A stretch of DNA of 64,000 nt from Deinococcus cellulosilyticus NBRC 106333 = KACC 11606 (GCF_007990775.1 NZ_BJXB01000025.1:1-64000); one strand, 5' to 3'. Shown: positions 49,278 through 58,332, counted from the stretch's first letter. Translations and numbers: made by a program. The notes: generated by a model not told the origin, from the sequence alone.

Positions 49278-50042
49278 ATGACCAAGACCAACGCTAACGC
49301 TGAAGCCCCCCTGCTTGAACACCTCGAAGAGTTGCGCATTCGCATCTTCTGGGCGCTCGGGCTGTGGATTGTGGGTTCGGGGGTGGCCTGGAATTACCGG
49401 GCGAAGATCATCGACTTCCTGCAGTACCCCCTGGAGTTCACCAAAACCAGCAGCAACCTGATGGTCACGCAGGTGACCGATCAGCTGTTCATGAGTTTCT
49501 CGATTGCGATGTGGGGCGGTCTGGTGCTGTCCTTTCCGTTCATTTTGCATCAGGTCTGGCTGTTTGTGGCGCCGGGCCTGTATGACAACGAGCGGAAGTG
49601 GGCCATTCCCATGATCCTGTGGGCCTTGCTGGCGTTTCTGTCTGGCACAGCCTTCTGCTATTTTGTGTTCCTTCCCAAAGCGCTGCCTTTCATGATTGAC
49701 TTCCTGGGTGCAGGGCTGGATGTGTCTTTTGTGGTGAACCTGAACCTGGGGCAGTACATCGGGCAGATGCTGTCTTACCTGCTGACTTTCGGTCTGGCCT
49801 TTGAACTCCCGATTCTGGCTTTTGTGCTGGCCCGACTGGGAATTGTGACCCACCAGCTTCTGGGAAGCTGGCGCAGGTATGCGGTGGTGGTTTTGATGAT
49901 TCTTTCGGCCATCATCACCCCAACCCCTGACCCCGTGAACATGATGATGCTGGCTGGACCCCTGTATGTGCTCTATGAACTCGGCATCCTGCTTGCTAGA
50001 ATGGGGACACCCAAAACCCAAGAGAACGCACTGGAACAGTAA
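49278..50042 (+). CDS. tatC: Sec-independent translocase subunit TatC
   Basis: A 254-aa protein with six membrane helices. The N-terminal signature PLLEHLEELRIRIFWAL is followed by periplasmic and membrane segments including FPFILHQVWLFVAPGLYDNERKW and SGTAFCYFVFLPKALPF, and later FGLAFELPILAFVLARLG. It is the receptor for twin-arginine signal peptides. A TACACT -10-like box is 9 nt before the ATG with no Shine-Dalgarno. A TAT substrate (DctP) lies downstream. Confidence 0.95.
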   Translation: MTKTNANAEAPLLEHLEELRIRIFWALGLWIVGSGVAWNYRAKIIDFLQYPLEFTKTSSNLMVTQVTDQLFMSFSIAMWGGLVLSFPFILHQVWLFVAPGLYDNERKWAIPMILWALLAFLSGTAFCYFVFLPKALPFMIDFLGAGLDVSFVVNLNLGQYIGQMLSYLLTFGLAFELPILAFVLARLGIVTHQLLGSWRRYAVVVLMILSAIITPTPDPVNMMMLAGPLYVLYELGILLARMGTPKTQENALEQ

Positions 50043-50079
50043 TTTTATATTTCTAAAGATCGTACAGAAACATTAAGTT

Positions 50080-50129
50080 TGTGTACACAGTACGTCTAAT
50101 TTTTCGTGCTCCTGAGCGGAAAATTAGAC
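50080..50129 (+). promoter_or_regulatory. Palindromes upstream of the chorismate mutase-DAHP synthase
   Basis: TGTGTACACA is a perfect 10-bp palindrome (about 50080-50089). Next comes a 10-bp perfect inverted repeat GTCTAATTTT / AAAATTAGAC (50094-50103 with 50120-50129). The region is AT-rich. These could be an operator plus an attenuator-like hairpin for control of aromatic biosynthesis. Confidence 0.4.
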
Positions 50130-50170
50130 ATCTTTGTATAGAACTTGTTTAGTGCACTTGCTACCTTGTG

Positions 50171-51277
50171 ATGAACCACAGACATAGACTGATCCGCATG
50201 GACGAGATCAAAGCTCTACGCGCAGAGATCGATGAAATCAATCTGCAGATTCTGGACCTCCTCTCCAGACGTGCAGAAGTCGTGATCAAAATCGGTGAAG
50301 CACAATCCCAACAGGGCCTGTCGCACTACGACCCGGCCCGTGAAGAACAGATGCTGAAAGACCTCAGCAAAGCCAACAAAGGCCCCTACCCCGAAGCCAC
50401 CATCAAGAAACTCTTCAAGGAGATCTTCAAGGCCAGCCTTGACCTCGAAGAGCAGCAGGACAAGAAGGTGCTCTTGGTGTCCCGCAAGACCAAGAAAGAC
50501 GACACCATCGTCCAGATTGGCGACCTGCAGGTCGGCGGTGGCAATGCCCCCTTCCTGATCGCTGGACCCTGCTCCATCGAGTCCGAAGAGCAGATGGACA
50601 GCACGGCAGAATACCTCGCTGGATACGGCATCAAAATCCTGCGTGGCGGTGCCTACAAGCCCCGCACCAGCCCTTACGGCTTCCAGGGCATGGGTGTGGA
50701 TGGCCTGATTCTGGGCAGCCGGGCTTCCCGCGCCAATGGCCAGTACTTCGTCACCGAAGTGATGGACACCCGAGATGTGGAGATCGTTGCCGAGTACGCT
50801 GACGTCCTGCAGATCGGTGCCCGCAACATGCACAACTTCGCCCTGCTTCGTGAAGTCGGCAAGGCGAAAAAGCCCGTGCTGCTCAAGCGTGGCCTGAGCG
50901 CCACCATGGAAGAATGGCTGTACGCCGCCGAGTACATCCTCTCCGAGGGGAACCCCAACGTGATCCTCTGTGAGCGCGGCATCCGCACCTATGAAAAATG
51001 GACCCGCAACACCCTGGACCTCAGCGCTGTGGCCCTTGCCAAGCAGGAAACCCACCTGCCTGTGGTGGTGGATGTGACCCACGCAGCAGGCCGCCGTGAC
51101 CTCCTGATTCCTCTGGCCAAAGCAGCCCTTGCCTGCGGCGCAGACGGCATCCATGTGGAAGTGCATCCCAGCCCCGCAACAGCGCTGAGCGACAACGAAC
51201 AGCAACTGGACTTCGCTGCCTTCAAGAAATTCTATGAAGCTTTAGAGCCCCAGCTCAAAGTGCCTGCCCACGTCTGA
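50171..51277 (+). CDS. Bifunctional chorismate mutase / DAHP synthase (AroQ-AroA type)
   Basis: About 368 aa. The N-terminal AroQ-type chorismate mutase (MDEIKALRAEIDEINLQILDLLSRRAEVVIKIGEAQ, given here as one helix) occupies the first 90 residues. A type I-beta DAHP synthase follows with FLIAGPCSIES, RGGAYKPRTSPYGFQG, LKRGLSATMEEWLYAAEYI and VDVTHAAGRRD. It catalyses the first shikimate step; the mutase domain usually serves as chorismate/prephenate feedback sensor, as in B. subtilis AroA. ATG 50198 is an alternative start. Confidence 0.93.
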   Translation: MNHRHRLIRMDEIKALRAEIDEINLQILDLLSRRAEVVIKIGEAQSQQGLSHYDPAREEQMLKDLSKANKGPYPEATIKKLFKEIFKASLDLEEQQDKKVLLVSRKTKKDDTIVQIGDLQVGGGNAPFLIAGPCSIESEEQMDSTAEYLAGYGIKILRGGAYKPRTSPYGFQGMGVDGLILGSRASRANGQYFVTEVMDTRDVEIVAEYADVLQIGARNMHNFALLREVGKAKKPVLLKRGLSATMEEWLYAAEYILSEGNPNVILCERGIRTYEKWTRNTLDLSAVALAKQETHLPVVVDVTHAAGRRDLLIPLAKAALACGADGIHVEVHPSPATALSDNEQQLDFAAFKKFYEALEPQLKVPAHV

Positions 51278-51296
51278 AATTCAGCCTGAACACCAG

Positions 51297-51324
51297 ATCC
51301 CCGGTTCAAACCCGGGGATTTTTC
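51297..51324 (+). terminator. Terminator of the DAHP synthase gene
   Basis: An 8-bp stem ATCCCCGG / CCGGGGAT followed by TTTTTC. Confidence 0.85.
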
Positions 51325-51433
51325 AATGCATGAAACCCCTGACCTCTGACCTGCTGCGGGTTCTTGTCTCTCCTGAGAATTTGGTTATAATTGCACTTGT
51401 ACATCAAAGCACAATTCAAACGAGGGGGAAGAG

Positions 51434-52522
51434 ATGAAACGTCGGGATTTCCTCAAAAAAGCAGGCATTGCAGGTGCTGCGGCAGCGGCCAGTTCTACCT
51501 TTGGGACGGTCCATGCCCAGACCAGCCCCACCATTCGCTGGCGTCTGGTCTCCAGTTTTCCCAAGAGCCTGGACACCATTTTCGGCGCTGCAGACATGCT
51601 GGCGGATCGGGTCAAAGAGCTCACCGATGGCAAATTTCAGATCAAAACCTTTGCCGCAGGTGAAGTGGTTCCAGGACTGCAGGTGCTTGATGCCGTGCAG
51701 GCAGGCACTGTAGAAGTGGGGCACACCGCTGGGTATTACTTTGTGGGGAAAAGCCCCACCCTGGCCTTTGACACTGCGGTTCCTTTCGGCCTGACAGCAC
51801 GCCAGCAGAACGCCTGGCTGTACCACGGGGGCGGTCTGGAACTGATGCGCGACGTGTATGCAGACTTCAAGTGCATCAACTTCCCTGGTGGAAACACCGG
51901 AGCCCAGATGGGGGGATGGTTCAAGAAGGAAGTCAAAGGCGTGGCAGACCTCAAAGGCCTGAAGATGCGAATTCCCGGTCTGGGTGGACAGGTGATGGCC
52001 CGTCTGGGTGCCGTTCCCCAGACCATTGCTGGAGGCGACATCTACCCTGCCCTGGAACGTGGAACCATCGATGCCACCGAATGGGTCGGACCCTACGATG
52101 ACGAGAAACTGGGCTTCTACAAGATCGCCAAGTACTATTACTACCCCGGCTTCTGGGAGGCAGGCCCCGGACTGTCCTTCATTGTCAACACCGACGAATG
52201 GAAGAAGTTGCCCAAAGCCTACCAGCTTGCCTTTGAGGTCGCAGCAGCAGAAGCCAACGTGCACATGCTGGCCAAGTACGACGCCCTGAACCCCGCAGCC
52301 CTGCAACGCCTGACCCAGAAGGGCGTGAAGCTGCGCAAATACTCCAACGCCATTCTGGACGCCGCCCTGAAAGCCTCTCTCGACCTGTACGACGATGAGG
52401 CCGCCAAGGACGCCAAGTACAAGAAGGTCTACACCCAGTGGAAGAAGTTCCGCGCCGACTCGTACCGCTGGTCTGCCACCACGGACCTCGGGTTTGAGCA
52501 GTATGCGTTCCTGAAGAAGTAG
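51434..52522 (+). CDS. dctP: TRAP transporter solute-binding protein, DctP family
   Basis: A 362-aa periplasmic binding protein with a twin-arginine signal peptide (MKRRDFLKKAGIAGAAAAA, motif RRDFLKK). The DctP/TakP-like core includes IFGAADMLADRVKELTDGKFQIKTF, the conserved Arg in LKGLKMRIPGLGGQVM that binds the ligand carboxylate, and GGDIYPALERGTIDATEWVGPYDD. It is likely to bind 2-oxoacids or similar acids. TATAAT at about 51385 is a probable -10. The permease genes are convergent just downstream. Confidence 0.92.
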   Translation: MKRRDFLKKAGIAGAAAAASSTFGTVHAQTSPTIRWRLVSSFPKSLDTIFGAADMLADRVKELTDGKFQIKTFAAGEVVPGLQVLDAVQAGTVEVGHTAGYYFVGKSPTLAFDTAVPFGLTARQQNAWLYHGGGLELMRDVYADFKCINFPGGNTGAQMGGWFKKEVKGVADLKGLKMRIPGLGGQVMARLGAVPQTIAGGDIYPALERGTIDATEWVGPYDDEKLGFYKIAKYYYYPGFWEAGPGLSFIVNTDEWKKLPKAYQLAFEVAAAEANVHMLAKYDALNPAALQRLTQKGVKLRKYSNAILDAALKASLDLYDDEAAKDAKYKKVYTQWKKFRADSYRWSATTDLGFEQYAFLKK

Positions 52523-52536
52523 AACACGACAAATGT

Positions 52537-52564
52537 AGGGGCGCAGCGTGCTGCGCCCCTTTTC
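52537..52564. terminator. Terminator formed by a GTAGGGGCG palindrome
   Basis: An 11-bp perfect stem AGGGGCGCAGC / GCTGCGCCCCT with loop GT, then TTTTC. The dispersed repeat appears to be used as terminator between convergent dctP and dctM. Confidence 0.8.
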
Positions 52565-52579
52565 TTTGCTGTGACTGAT

Positions 52580-53905
52580 CTACTGCAGCCAGCGGGTCAC
52601 CAGCGCTGGGAAGGCAATCAGGAGGCCCACCATGATGATCTGGATGATCACAAAGGGCAGGGCGCCCCAGTAGATGTCTGTGGTCTTGATGGATTTGGGG
52701 GCCACACTGCGCAGGTAAAAGAGGGCAAATCCAAAAGGTGGGTGCATGAAACTGGTCTGCAGGTTCACCCCGATCAGGACCCCGAAGTAGTAGGGGTTGA
52801 TGCCCAGAGATTCCATGACGGGTTTGAGCAACGGAATCACGATGAAGGCAATTTCGAAGAAATCGAGGAAGAAGGCCAGCAGGAAAATAAAGATGTTCAC
52901 GAAGATCAGGAAGCCGATCTGGCCTCCGGGAATGCTGGTCATCAGGGAATCCACCCAGTCAGAGCCGTACACGCCCTGGAAGACCAGACTGAACACTGTA
53001 GATCCCAGCAGGATGAACACCACAAAAGTGGTCAGGGTGGCGGTCTGCTGCATGGCCTGCCAGAGCAGTTTGTAGGTCAATCTGCGGTTGGCCATGGCAA
53101 GAATGATGGCTCCCACTGCACCCATGGCTCCCCCTTCGGTGGGGGTGGCCAGACCGAAGAAGATGGTGCCGAGCACCAGAAAGATCAGAACCAGAGGGGG
53201 CACCATCACCCTGAGGGCCTGCAGAAACAGGGCCATGCCGCGCACCTTCCGGGCCTCTTCAGGGAGGGCAGGAGCACTTTTGGGATTCACGATGGTCATG
53301 ATGAGCACATAAAGCACATACATCCCGGTGAGGATCAGACCAGGGACCAGAGCGCCACGGTACATGTCTCCTACCGAGGCCCCGAGCTGGTCGGCCATCA
53401 CAATCAGGACCAGACTCGGAGGGATGATCTGGGCCAGGGTTCCTGAAGCTGCAATGACCCCTGTGGCCAGCCTTGGAGAGTAACCATACCGCATCATGAT
53501 CGGCAGAGAGATCAGACCCATGGCAATCACGGAAGCGGCCACCACCCCTGTGGTTGCAGCCAGCAGGGCACCCACAAAGATCACAGCGTATGCCAGCCCT
53601 CCACGGGCCTTGCCAAACAGCTGACCCATGGTGTCCAGAAGCTCCTCGGCCATGCCAGAGCGCTCCAGAATCAGGCCCATGAAGGTGAAAAAGGGAATCG
53701 CCAGCAAAGTCTGGTTGAACATGGTCCCGGTGATGCGCAGGGGCAGACCACTCAAGAAATTCCAGTTGAAGACCCCCATCTCCACACCGATGAATCCGAA
53801 CAGCAGACCCACTGCACCAATGGAGAAAGCCACCGGGTAACCCAGCAGCAGAAACACAATCAGGCTGACAAACATCGCTGGAGGAAGCAAAGCTGCCCAG
53901 TCCAT
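52580..53905 (-). CDS. dctM: TRAP transporter large permease subunit DctM
   Basis: A 441-aa protein with about 12 helices: LLGYPVAFSIGAVGLLFGFIG, GRSGMAEELLDTMGQ-like region ERSGMAEELLDTMGQLFGK, ATTGVVAASVIAMGLISLP and the conserved PPSLVLIVMADQ. It forms the Na+-coupled membrane core with DctQ. The ATG overlaps the dctQ stop by one nt. Confidence 0.94.
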   Translation of the reverse strand: MDWAALLPPAMFVSLIVFLLLGYPVAFSIGAVGLLFGFIGVEMGVFNWNFLSGLPLRITGTMFNQTLLAIPFFTFMGLILERSGMAEELLDTMGQLFGKARGGLAYAVIFVGALLAATTGVVAASVIAMGLISLPIMMRYGYSPRLATGVIAASGTLAQIIPPSLVLIVMADQLGASVGDMYRGALVPGLILTGMYVLYVLIMTIVNPKSAPALPEEARKVRGMALFLQALRVMVPPLVLIFLVLGTIFFGLATPTEGGAMGAVGAIILAMANRRLTYKLLWQAMQQTATLTTFVVFILLGSTVFSLVFQGVYGSDWVDSLMTSIPGGQIGFLIFVNIFIFLLAFFLDFFEIAFIVIPLLKPVMESLGINPYYFGVLIGVNLQTSFMHPPFGFALFYLRSVAPKSIKTTDIYWGALPFVIIQIIMVGLLIAFPALVTRWLQ

Positions 53906-54519
53906 CAGACCACCTCTCCTTCAGCTTCTTCATGGTCGTTTTTGAATTTGTATTTGCCTGCCAGGAAAGCTGCATTCTTGATGGCTTCAGAAAGGGCCTG
54001 CAACACCAGCAGAGCAAAACCCACTGGAATCATCAATTTGATGGGCCACCTGGGAAGACCTCCGGCGTCTGAAGACATCTCACGGATGTGATAAGACTCG
54101 ACGAGTTGCGGCCAGGAGAAATACACGATGCAAAACGCTGTGGGAAGCAAAAACAGCAGGCTTCCCACCAGGTTGAGAATCGCTTTGGTGCGCGGAGAAT
54201 ACCTTGTATAAAGCAGGTCCACCCGCACGTGGCGGTTGTAAAGCAGGGTGTAACCTCCCATCAGCAGAAACACGATGGAGAACATGTAGCTCTGGGCTTC
54301 CAGCCAACGATTTGCGTACGTAATATAGAACTTCTGCACCCAGTAGAAGAAACTGCCTTCTACTGAAGCCCAGGCTGCAGGGATCAAGAAGATGATCTTT
54401 CTGATGACTGCATTTCCTGCGCCCACAATTACAGCAAGCAAAATCAACCAGAGGAAAATCCGTCCCATCCATTCGTTGATGAAGTCGATCACCACGGAAA
54501 TACGCAACAGTACTGCCAT
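53905..54519 (-). CDS. dctQ: TRAP transporter small permease subunit DctQ
   Basis: A 204-aa protein with four predicted helices (FLWLILLAVIVGAGNAVIR, MFSIVFLLMGGYTLLYNRHVRVDLLY, LVGSLLFLLPTAFCIVYF and MIPVGFALLVLQALSEAIK) and the family segment RHVRVDLLYTRYSPRTKA. GAGGGGG precedes the ATG. It is coupled to dctM; dctP lies on the opposite strand at the other end. Confidence 0.92.
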   Translation of the reverse strand: MAVLLRISVVIDFINEWMGRIFLWLILLAVIVGAGNAVIRKIIFLIPAAWASVEGSFFYWVQKFYITYANRWLEAQSYMFSIVFLLMGGYTLLYNRHVRVDLLYTRYSPRTKAILNLVGSLLFLLPTAFCIVYFSWPQLVESYHIREMSSDAGGLPRWPIKLMIPVGFALLVLQALSEAIKNAAFLAGKYKFKNDHEEAEGEVV

Positions 54520-54616
54520 TCCCCCTCCTCTACCTCAGTTGTGCAAGTTTTCTCATTCTATGCACATGCGGATAAGGCGTCAATGACAGTGTTTTTGAAT
54601 TTGAGGATGAAAACGC

Positions 54617-55519
54617 TCAGGCCGGAAAGAACATCACGCTCAGGGTGATCAGGCCCAGAGAGAGCACCGTGGAGAGGACCACGGTCCGCACAATGACATT
54701 GACGTCTCCGCCGACTTCCACGGCCACCACGAAGGTGGTCACGGCGGCAGGCATCATGGCCCCGAGCATCATCACGGCCAGATCCAGGCCCCTGAGCCCC
54801 AGCAAAACGCAAACCAGATAGGTGATCACCCCACCCCCCAGAAAACGCAGGATCGAGGTGCGAACGGCCACCATGTCGATGGTCCAGATCCAGGACCTGT
54901 AAGTCTGCATACCCAGGGTCAGCAGCATGAGGGGAAGCGCGGTGTCTGCCAGAAGCTGCACTCCCCTGTCCATGAACACAGGCACATCCCAGTTCAAAAC
55001 ATTGAACAGAATGCCCAGCAGTGCAGCAGGAATGGGAGGCATCATCAGGGTGCGTTTGATGTTCTCTTTGACGTTGCGGGTCCCCGCAAGCAGCATCGGA
55101 GACCCGATGTACATCACGATGATGGACACCACAAAAAGCACCATCCCCCGCTCCAGACCGGCCTGACCGTAAGCAAAAAGGGCAATGGGCAACCCCATGT
55201 TCCCCGAATTCCCGAACAGGGCCGCAGCCACCACAGATCGGGATTGCACTTTTGGGAGATCTCTGGTGGACAGGTAGGTTACCCCACCCAGAACGAGCAG
55301 GTAAAGCAGGTAACCAATGGTCAGGCTCACCGTCAGGTTCAGGGGAATCTCTGCCTTGCGGATGGACTGGAAGACCACCGCTGGAATCCCGGCATACAGG
55401 GTCACACGGGCCAGGGTGGAGATGTCCAGCCCTTTAAAACACCGTGCCAGAAGCGCCCCGATTCCAATCAGGATGAAAACGGGAAGCACAGCGTTCAAGG
55501 CGGTCAGGAAGGCACCCAA
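54617..55519 (-). CDS. AEC (auxin efflux carrier) family transporter
   Basis: A 300-aa protein with about ten helices: VLPVFILIGIGALLARCFKGLD at the start, GNSGNMGLPIALFAYGQ (the family motif) and LTLGMQTYRSWIW. Family members move carboxylates or auxin-like acids; the substrate is unknown. The start is a TTG at 55519, with TATATT 9 nt upstream. An alternative start further in would lose the first helix. Confidence 0.88.
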   Translation of the reverse strand: MGAFLTALNAVLPVFILIGIGALLARCFKGLDISTLARVTLYAGIPAVVFQSIRKAEIPLNLTVSLTIGYLLYLLVLGGVTYLSTRDLPKVQSRSVVAAALFGNSGNMGLPIALFAYGQAGLERGMVLFVVSIIVMYIGSPMLLAGTRNVKENIKRTLMMPPIPAALLGILFNVLNWDVPVFMDRGVQLLADTALPLMLLTLGMQTYRSWIWTIDMVAVRTSILRFLGGGVITYLVCVLLGLRGLDLAVMMLGAMMPAAVTTFVVAVEVGGDVNVIVRTVVLSTVLSLGLITLSVMFFPA

Positions 55520-55575
55520 AGTTTTTTCAATATACCTTATGGAGGTCGGGGGTCAGCCAAGGACAGAAGGCAGAT

Positions 55576-55601
55576 GTAGGGGCGTAGCACGCTACGCCCT
55601 C
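55576..55601. repeat. GTAGGGGCG palindromic repeat
   Basis: GTAGGGGCGTAGC then ACGCTACGCCC, an inverted repeat related to the copies at 49108 and 52536. Confidence 0.5.
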
Positions 55602-55627
55602 AAAAGACAGCCACTCCCCCACCCATC

Positions 55628-55655
55628 AAAAATCCCCCACCCGGAGGTGAGGGAT
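55628..55655 (-). terminator. Terminator of the coiled-coil protein gene
   Basis: Stem ATCCC-x-CACC / GGTG-x-GGGAT with loop CGGA. On the minus strand it ends in TTTTT. Confidence 0.8.
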
Positions 55656-55682
55656 CTCGTGTCAAAGTGTCAGCCCTGTGGC

Positions 55683-56108
55683 TTATTGGGGCTTGTTGCT
55701 GTCGTCAGACTTGCTGACATCCACAGTGCCACCAGGGTTCTGGGTGCCAGAATCTGCGGCGCTCTGGGGGGTGTAGGTGGCTCCGGTGCTTCCGGCTTCG
55801 GCCTGGATGGCGGCTTCGGCTTCCTGGGCAGCTTCGGGGTTGGTCTGTCCAATTTCGCGCAGTTCTTCTTCCTTCTGGGCGATTTCGGCTTCAATGCGGC
55901 GCACTTCGGCGAAGAATTCACCGGTGCCTTCCAGGGTGTTGGAGTTGAACACCTGTTTGCCAAGTTTGGTGTAAGTGGCTTCCAGATCGCGGTTCAGCTG
56001 GAAAATGTCATAACGAAGCTTGGTGTACTGGGCAGCCTCCTTGCCTTTGGTGTTGGCAATGTCCAGCGCGTTTTTCAGTCCTTTGGCGAGATTGTCAAGA
56101 AAAGACAT
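55683..56108 (-). CDS. Coiled-coil protein of unknown function
   Basis: A 141-aa protein without signal peptide or membrane helix. The first 100 residues are helical and coiled-coil-like (MSFLDNLAKGLKNALDIANT, then VRRIEAEIAQKEEELREIG). The tail is Ser/Thr/Gly/Asp-rich and probably disordered. The heptad periodicity recalls small PspA-like or scaffold proteins, but I cannot name a family. GGAGGTAAC precedes the ATG. It is downstream of hflX. Confidence 0.7.
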   Translation of the reverse strand: MSFLDNLAKGLKNALDIANTKGKEAAQYTKLRYDIFQLNRDLEATYTKLGKQVFNSNTLEGTGEFFAEVRRIEAEIAQKEEELREIGQTNPEAAQEAEAAIQAEAGSTGATYTPQSAADSGTQNPGGTVDVSKSDDSNKPQ

Positions 56109-56134
56109 GTGTTACCTCCTGTTTCAATCTAGTA

Positions 56135-57841
56135 CTACGAGTGATACGCGTTCAGCGTTCCCATAAACTCCGGTTGACTGGTCTCCAGGCCATGGCGGGT
56201 GAGCACACCGATCAGTTCTCGCTTCAGATCTGTGATCCCCTCTCCAGTCAGGGCAGAGACCGCCAGACCCGAGTAACGGTGTTTCAGATCCTCCAGCCGT
56301 TCCTGTGAGGCCTGATCTGCTTTATTGAGCACCACCAGCACGGGAATGTCTGTAAGTTCGAGCTCTTTCAGGATGTTCTGCACAGACTGGAACTTGATCT
56401 CAAAGTCAGGGGCACTGGCATCCAGCACGTGCATGAGCAGGTTGGCATCGCCAATTTCTTCCAGCGTGGCCTTGAAGGCACGGGCCAGGTCCTTTGGCAG
56501 GTCGCGAATGAATCCCACGGTGTCGGTCAGAATCACCTGACCGTAGTTCTGCAGGAACACCTGACGGCTTGTGGGTCGCAATGTGGCGAACAGCTTGTTC
56601 TCGGCGAGCACTTTCTTGTCTTCCTTCTGGTTGAGGAGAGCATTGAGGAGGGTGCTCTTGCCAGCGTTGGTGTATCCCACAATGCCCACCACCGGAATGC
56701 GGTTTCTGGCACGGGCCTTGCGGCGTTCTTCACGCCTGCGGGAGAGTTCTTCAATCTGGTGGTCGAGTTCGGAAATCCGGTCGTTGATGTAACGGCGGTC
56801 CAGCTCGAGTTTGGTTTCCCCCGGACCACGTGTCCCGATGGCTCCACCTGCAGAGCCCCCTGAACCCCCGATCCTGGAAAGCTGGGTGCCTTTCCCAAGC
56901 AGGCGAGGCTTCATGTAACGCAGTTGCGCCAGTTCCACCTGCAGCTTGGATTCTGTACCACTGGCATGCAGGGCAAAGATGTCCAGGATGAGCTGGGTGC
57001 GGTCCAGAATCTTCAGATTGGTGACGTTCTCGATCTCTCTGGCCTGTGCAGGAGAGAGTTCCTGCCCAAAGATGATCATGCTCGCATCCAGGTGGTAGGC
57101 GCGGGAGGTGAGTTCCTCCAGCTTCCCTTTGCCGATCACGCTTGAGGGGTTGAGGTGCTTGCGGAACACCAGTTCCTTGTGCACCACCACAGCACCCGCA
57201 GTGCGGGCAAGTTCACTGAGCTCTGCAAGGCGGTCCTCGGCGTCGAATTCACCAGAGTCCACCTGCACCAGCAGAGCACGCTCTGCGTCTTTCTTCTGGG
57301 TTTTGAGTTCCCGGAAGCGGGCAAACTCCTCTTCCAGAGCCCGAACCTGACCTTGCAGGTCCCAGTCTTCGAGTTCATGGACGGTCTGGGGGGCCAGGAT
57401 GCGCCAGTCTTCCTCTTCCATCACCGAGTTGGGTGGGGTGAGGTGGGCCACATGGGCTTTACCGGGCAAACCGTCTTTGACTTCAATGGCACAGATCGCA
57501 TCCAGGCGGTTTAAAAACAGCGTGGACAGATCGGATTTGCTTAAGGCTCCACCTCTGGGGTGGGTGTGCACCAGATGGAAACCGGAAAGGCGGTTTTCAC
57601 TGTGCTTGACAGGGGGCAGGTCGGTGTTGGCCGCATCTCCCACCGAGACGGTCAGGACGTGACCGCGACGGTCGATGACCACTGCAACTTCGCGCCGCAT
57701 GTCCGTGCTGAGTTCACTCATGGCACGGGCGAGTTCGGGGGTGACCACCATTCCGGGGGGCACCTTGCGGCGGTAAAGGTTGGAAAGAAGCTTGACCTGG
57801 TTGGTTTTCAGACCCTGTAGATTGCCGTGTACTTTCTCTAT
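56135..57841 (-). CDS. hflX: GTPase HflX, apparent AUA start
   Basis: About 568 aa. An N-terminal HflX extension (IEKVHGNLQGLKTNQVKLL) is followed by the ribosome-binding subdomain (TQLSRIGGSGGSAGGAIG and RGPGETKLELDRRYI) and the G domain with GYTNAGKSTLLNALL, DTVGFIRDLP and VLNKADQ. HflX splits stalled or hibernating 70S ribosomes. Homology runs upstream of the first GTG (57763) to an ATA at 57841, which lies 8 nt after GGAGG; an in-frame stop is 16 codons further up and there is no ATG, GTG or TTG in between. The start is therefore ATA or another near-cognate. Confidence 0.92.
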   Translation of the reverse strand: MEKVHGNLQGLKTNQVKLLSNLYRRKVPPGMVVTPELARAMSELSTDMRREVAVVIDRRGHVLTVSVGDAANTDLPPVKHSENRLSGFHLVHTHPRGGALSKSDLSTLFLNRLDAICAIEVKDGLPGKAHVAHLTPPNSVMEEEDWRILAPQTVHELEDWDLQGQVRALEEEFARFRELKTQKKDAERALLVQVDSGEFDAEDRLAELSELARTAGAVVVHKELVFRKHLNPSSVIGKGKLEELTSRAYHLDASMIIFGQELSPAQAREIENVTNLKILDRTQLILDIFALHASGTESKLQVELAQLRYMKPRLLGKGTQLSRIGGSGGSAGGAIGTRGPGETKLELDRRYINDRISELDHQIEELSRRREERRKARARNRIPVVGIVGYTNAGKSTLLNALLNQKEDKKVLAENKLFATLRPTSRQVFLQNYGQVILTDTVGFIRDLPKDLARAFKATLEEIGDANLLMHVLDASAPDFEIKFQSVQNILKELELTDIPVLVVLNKADQASQERLEDLKHRYSGLAVSALTGEGITDLKRELIGVLTRHGLETSQPEFMGTLNAYHS

Positions 57842-58251
57842 GGTCGTATCCTCCGACAGAAACGAGCAGTCTCCCTCCCGAGAGATTCAGGGGAGGTGGT
57901 TCATGGCCGTGATCTGCATTGCTTAAATCATATTTTAACACCACTGATGGAGGCACTTCGGAAGGTATGTCCCAGTCCTGCTTTAGGCCAGATTTGGTCT
58001 CTTCTCACCTGCCTTATGAAGCGAGACAGGCCGTGTGTGGCAGCAAGGAGGGGGTGTGATCTCAAATCCGAATGTTGTCCATGGTGATTTCATGGTGCAC
58101 CCCTTTAAATTTCCAGGCATCCGCTTTATTGCCTAAGACAAATGCAATGTGATCCTCTACACTGTGGTCATCACAGGCCAGGCCCCTCCCTTTTCAAGAG
58201 GTCTGGCATTGCAGCTGAGAGACACTCAGGCCTGCAAGAGGAGGTGGTGCA
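57842..58251. other. Intergenic region between hflX and the RIO kinase
   Basis: Apart from a TATGAT -10-like box for hflX (minus strand, about 57933-57940) and the small frame at 58252, I see nothing I can assign: no tRNA, repeat array or strong hairpin. Confidence 0.4.
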
Positions 58252-58332
58252 ATGGGCATCTACAACACGACTGTTTTCACTGTTAACGGCCAACTGTTTG
58301 GAGCCTTTTCACCCCTGCAGCCCTCCGCCTGA
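58252..58332 (+). CDS. Possible 26-aa small protein
   Basis: MGIYNTTVFTVNGQLFGAF and a short Ser/Pro-rich end, preceded by a strong GAGGAGG at 58238-58244 with 7-nt spacing. It lies in a long gene-poor stretch. There is no family evidence; it could be chance. Confidence 0.3.
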   Translation: MGIYNTTVFTVNGQLFGAFSPLQPSA

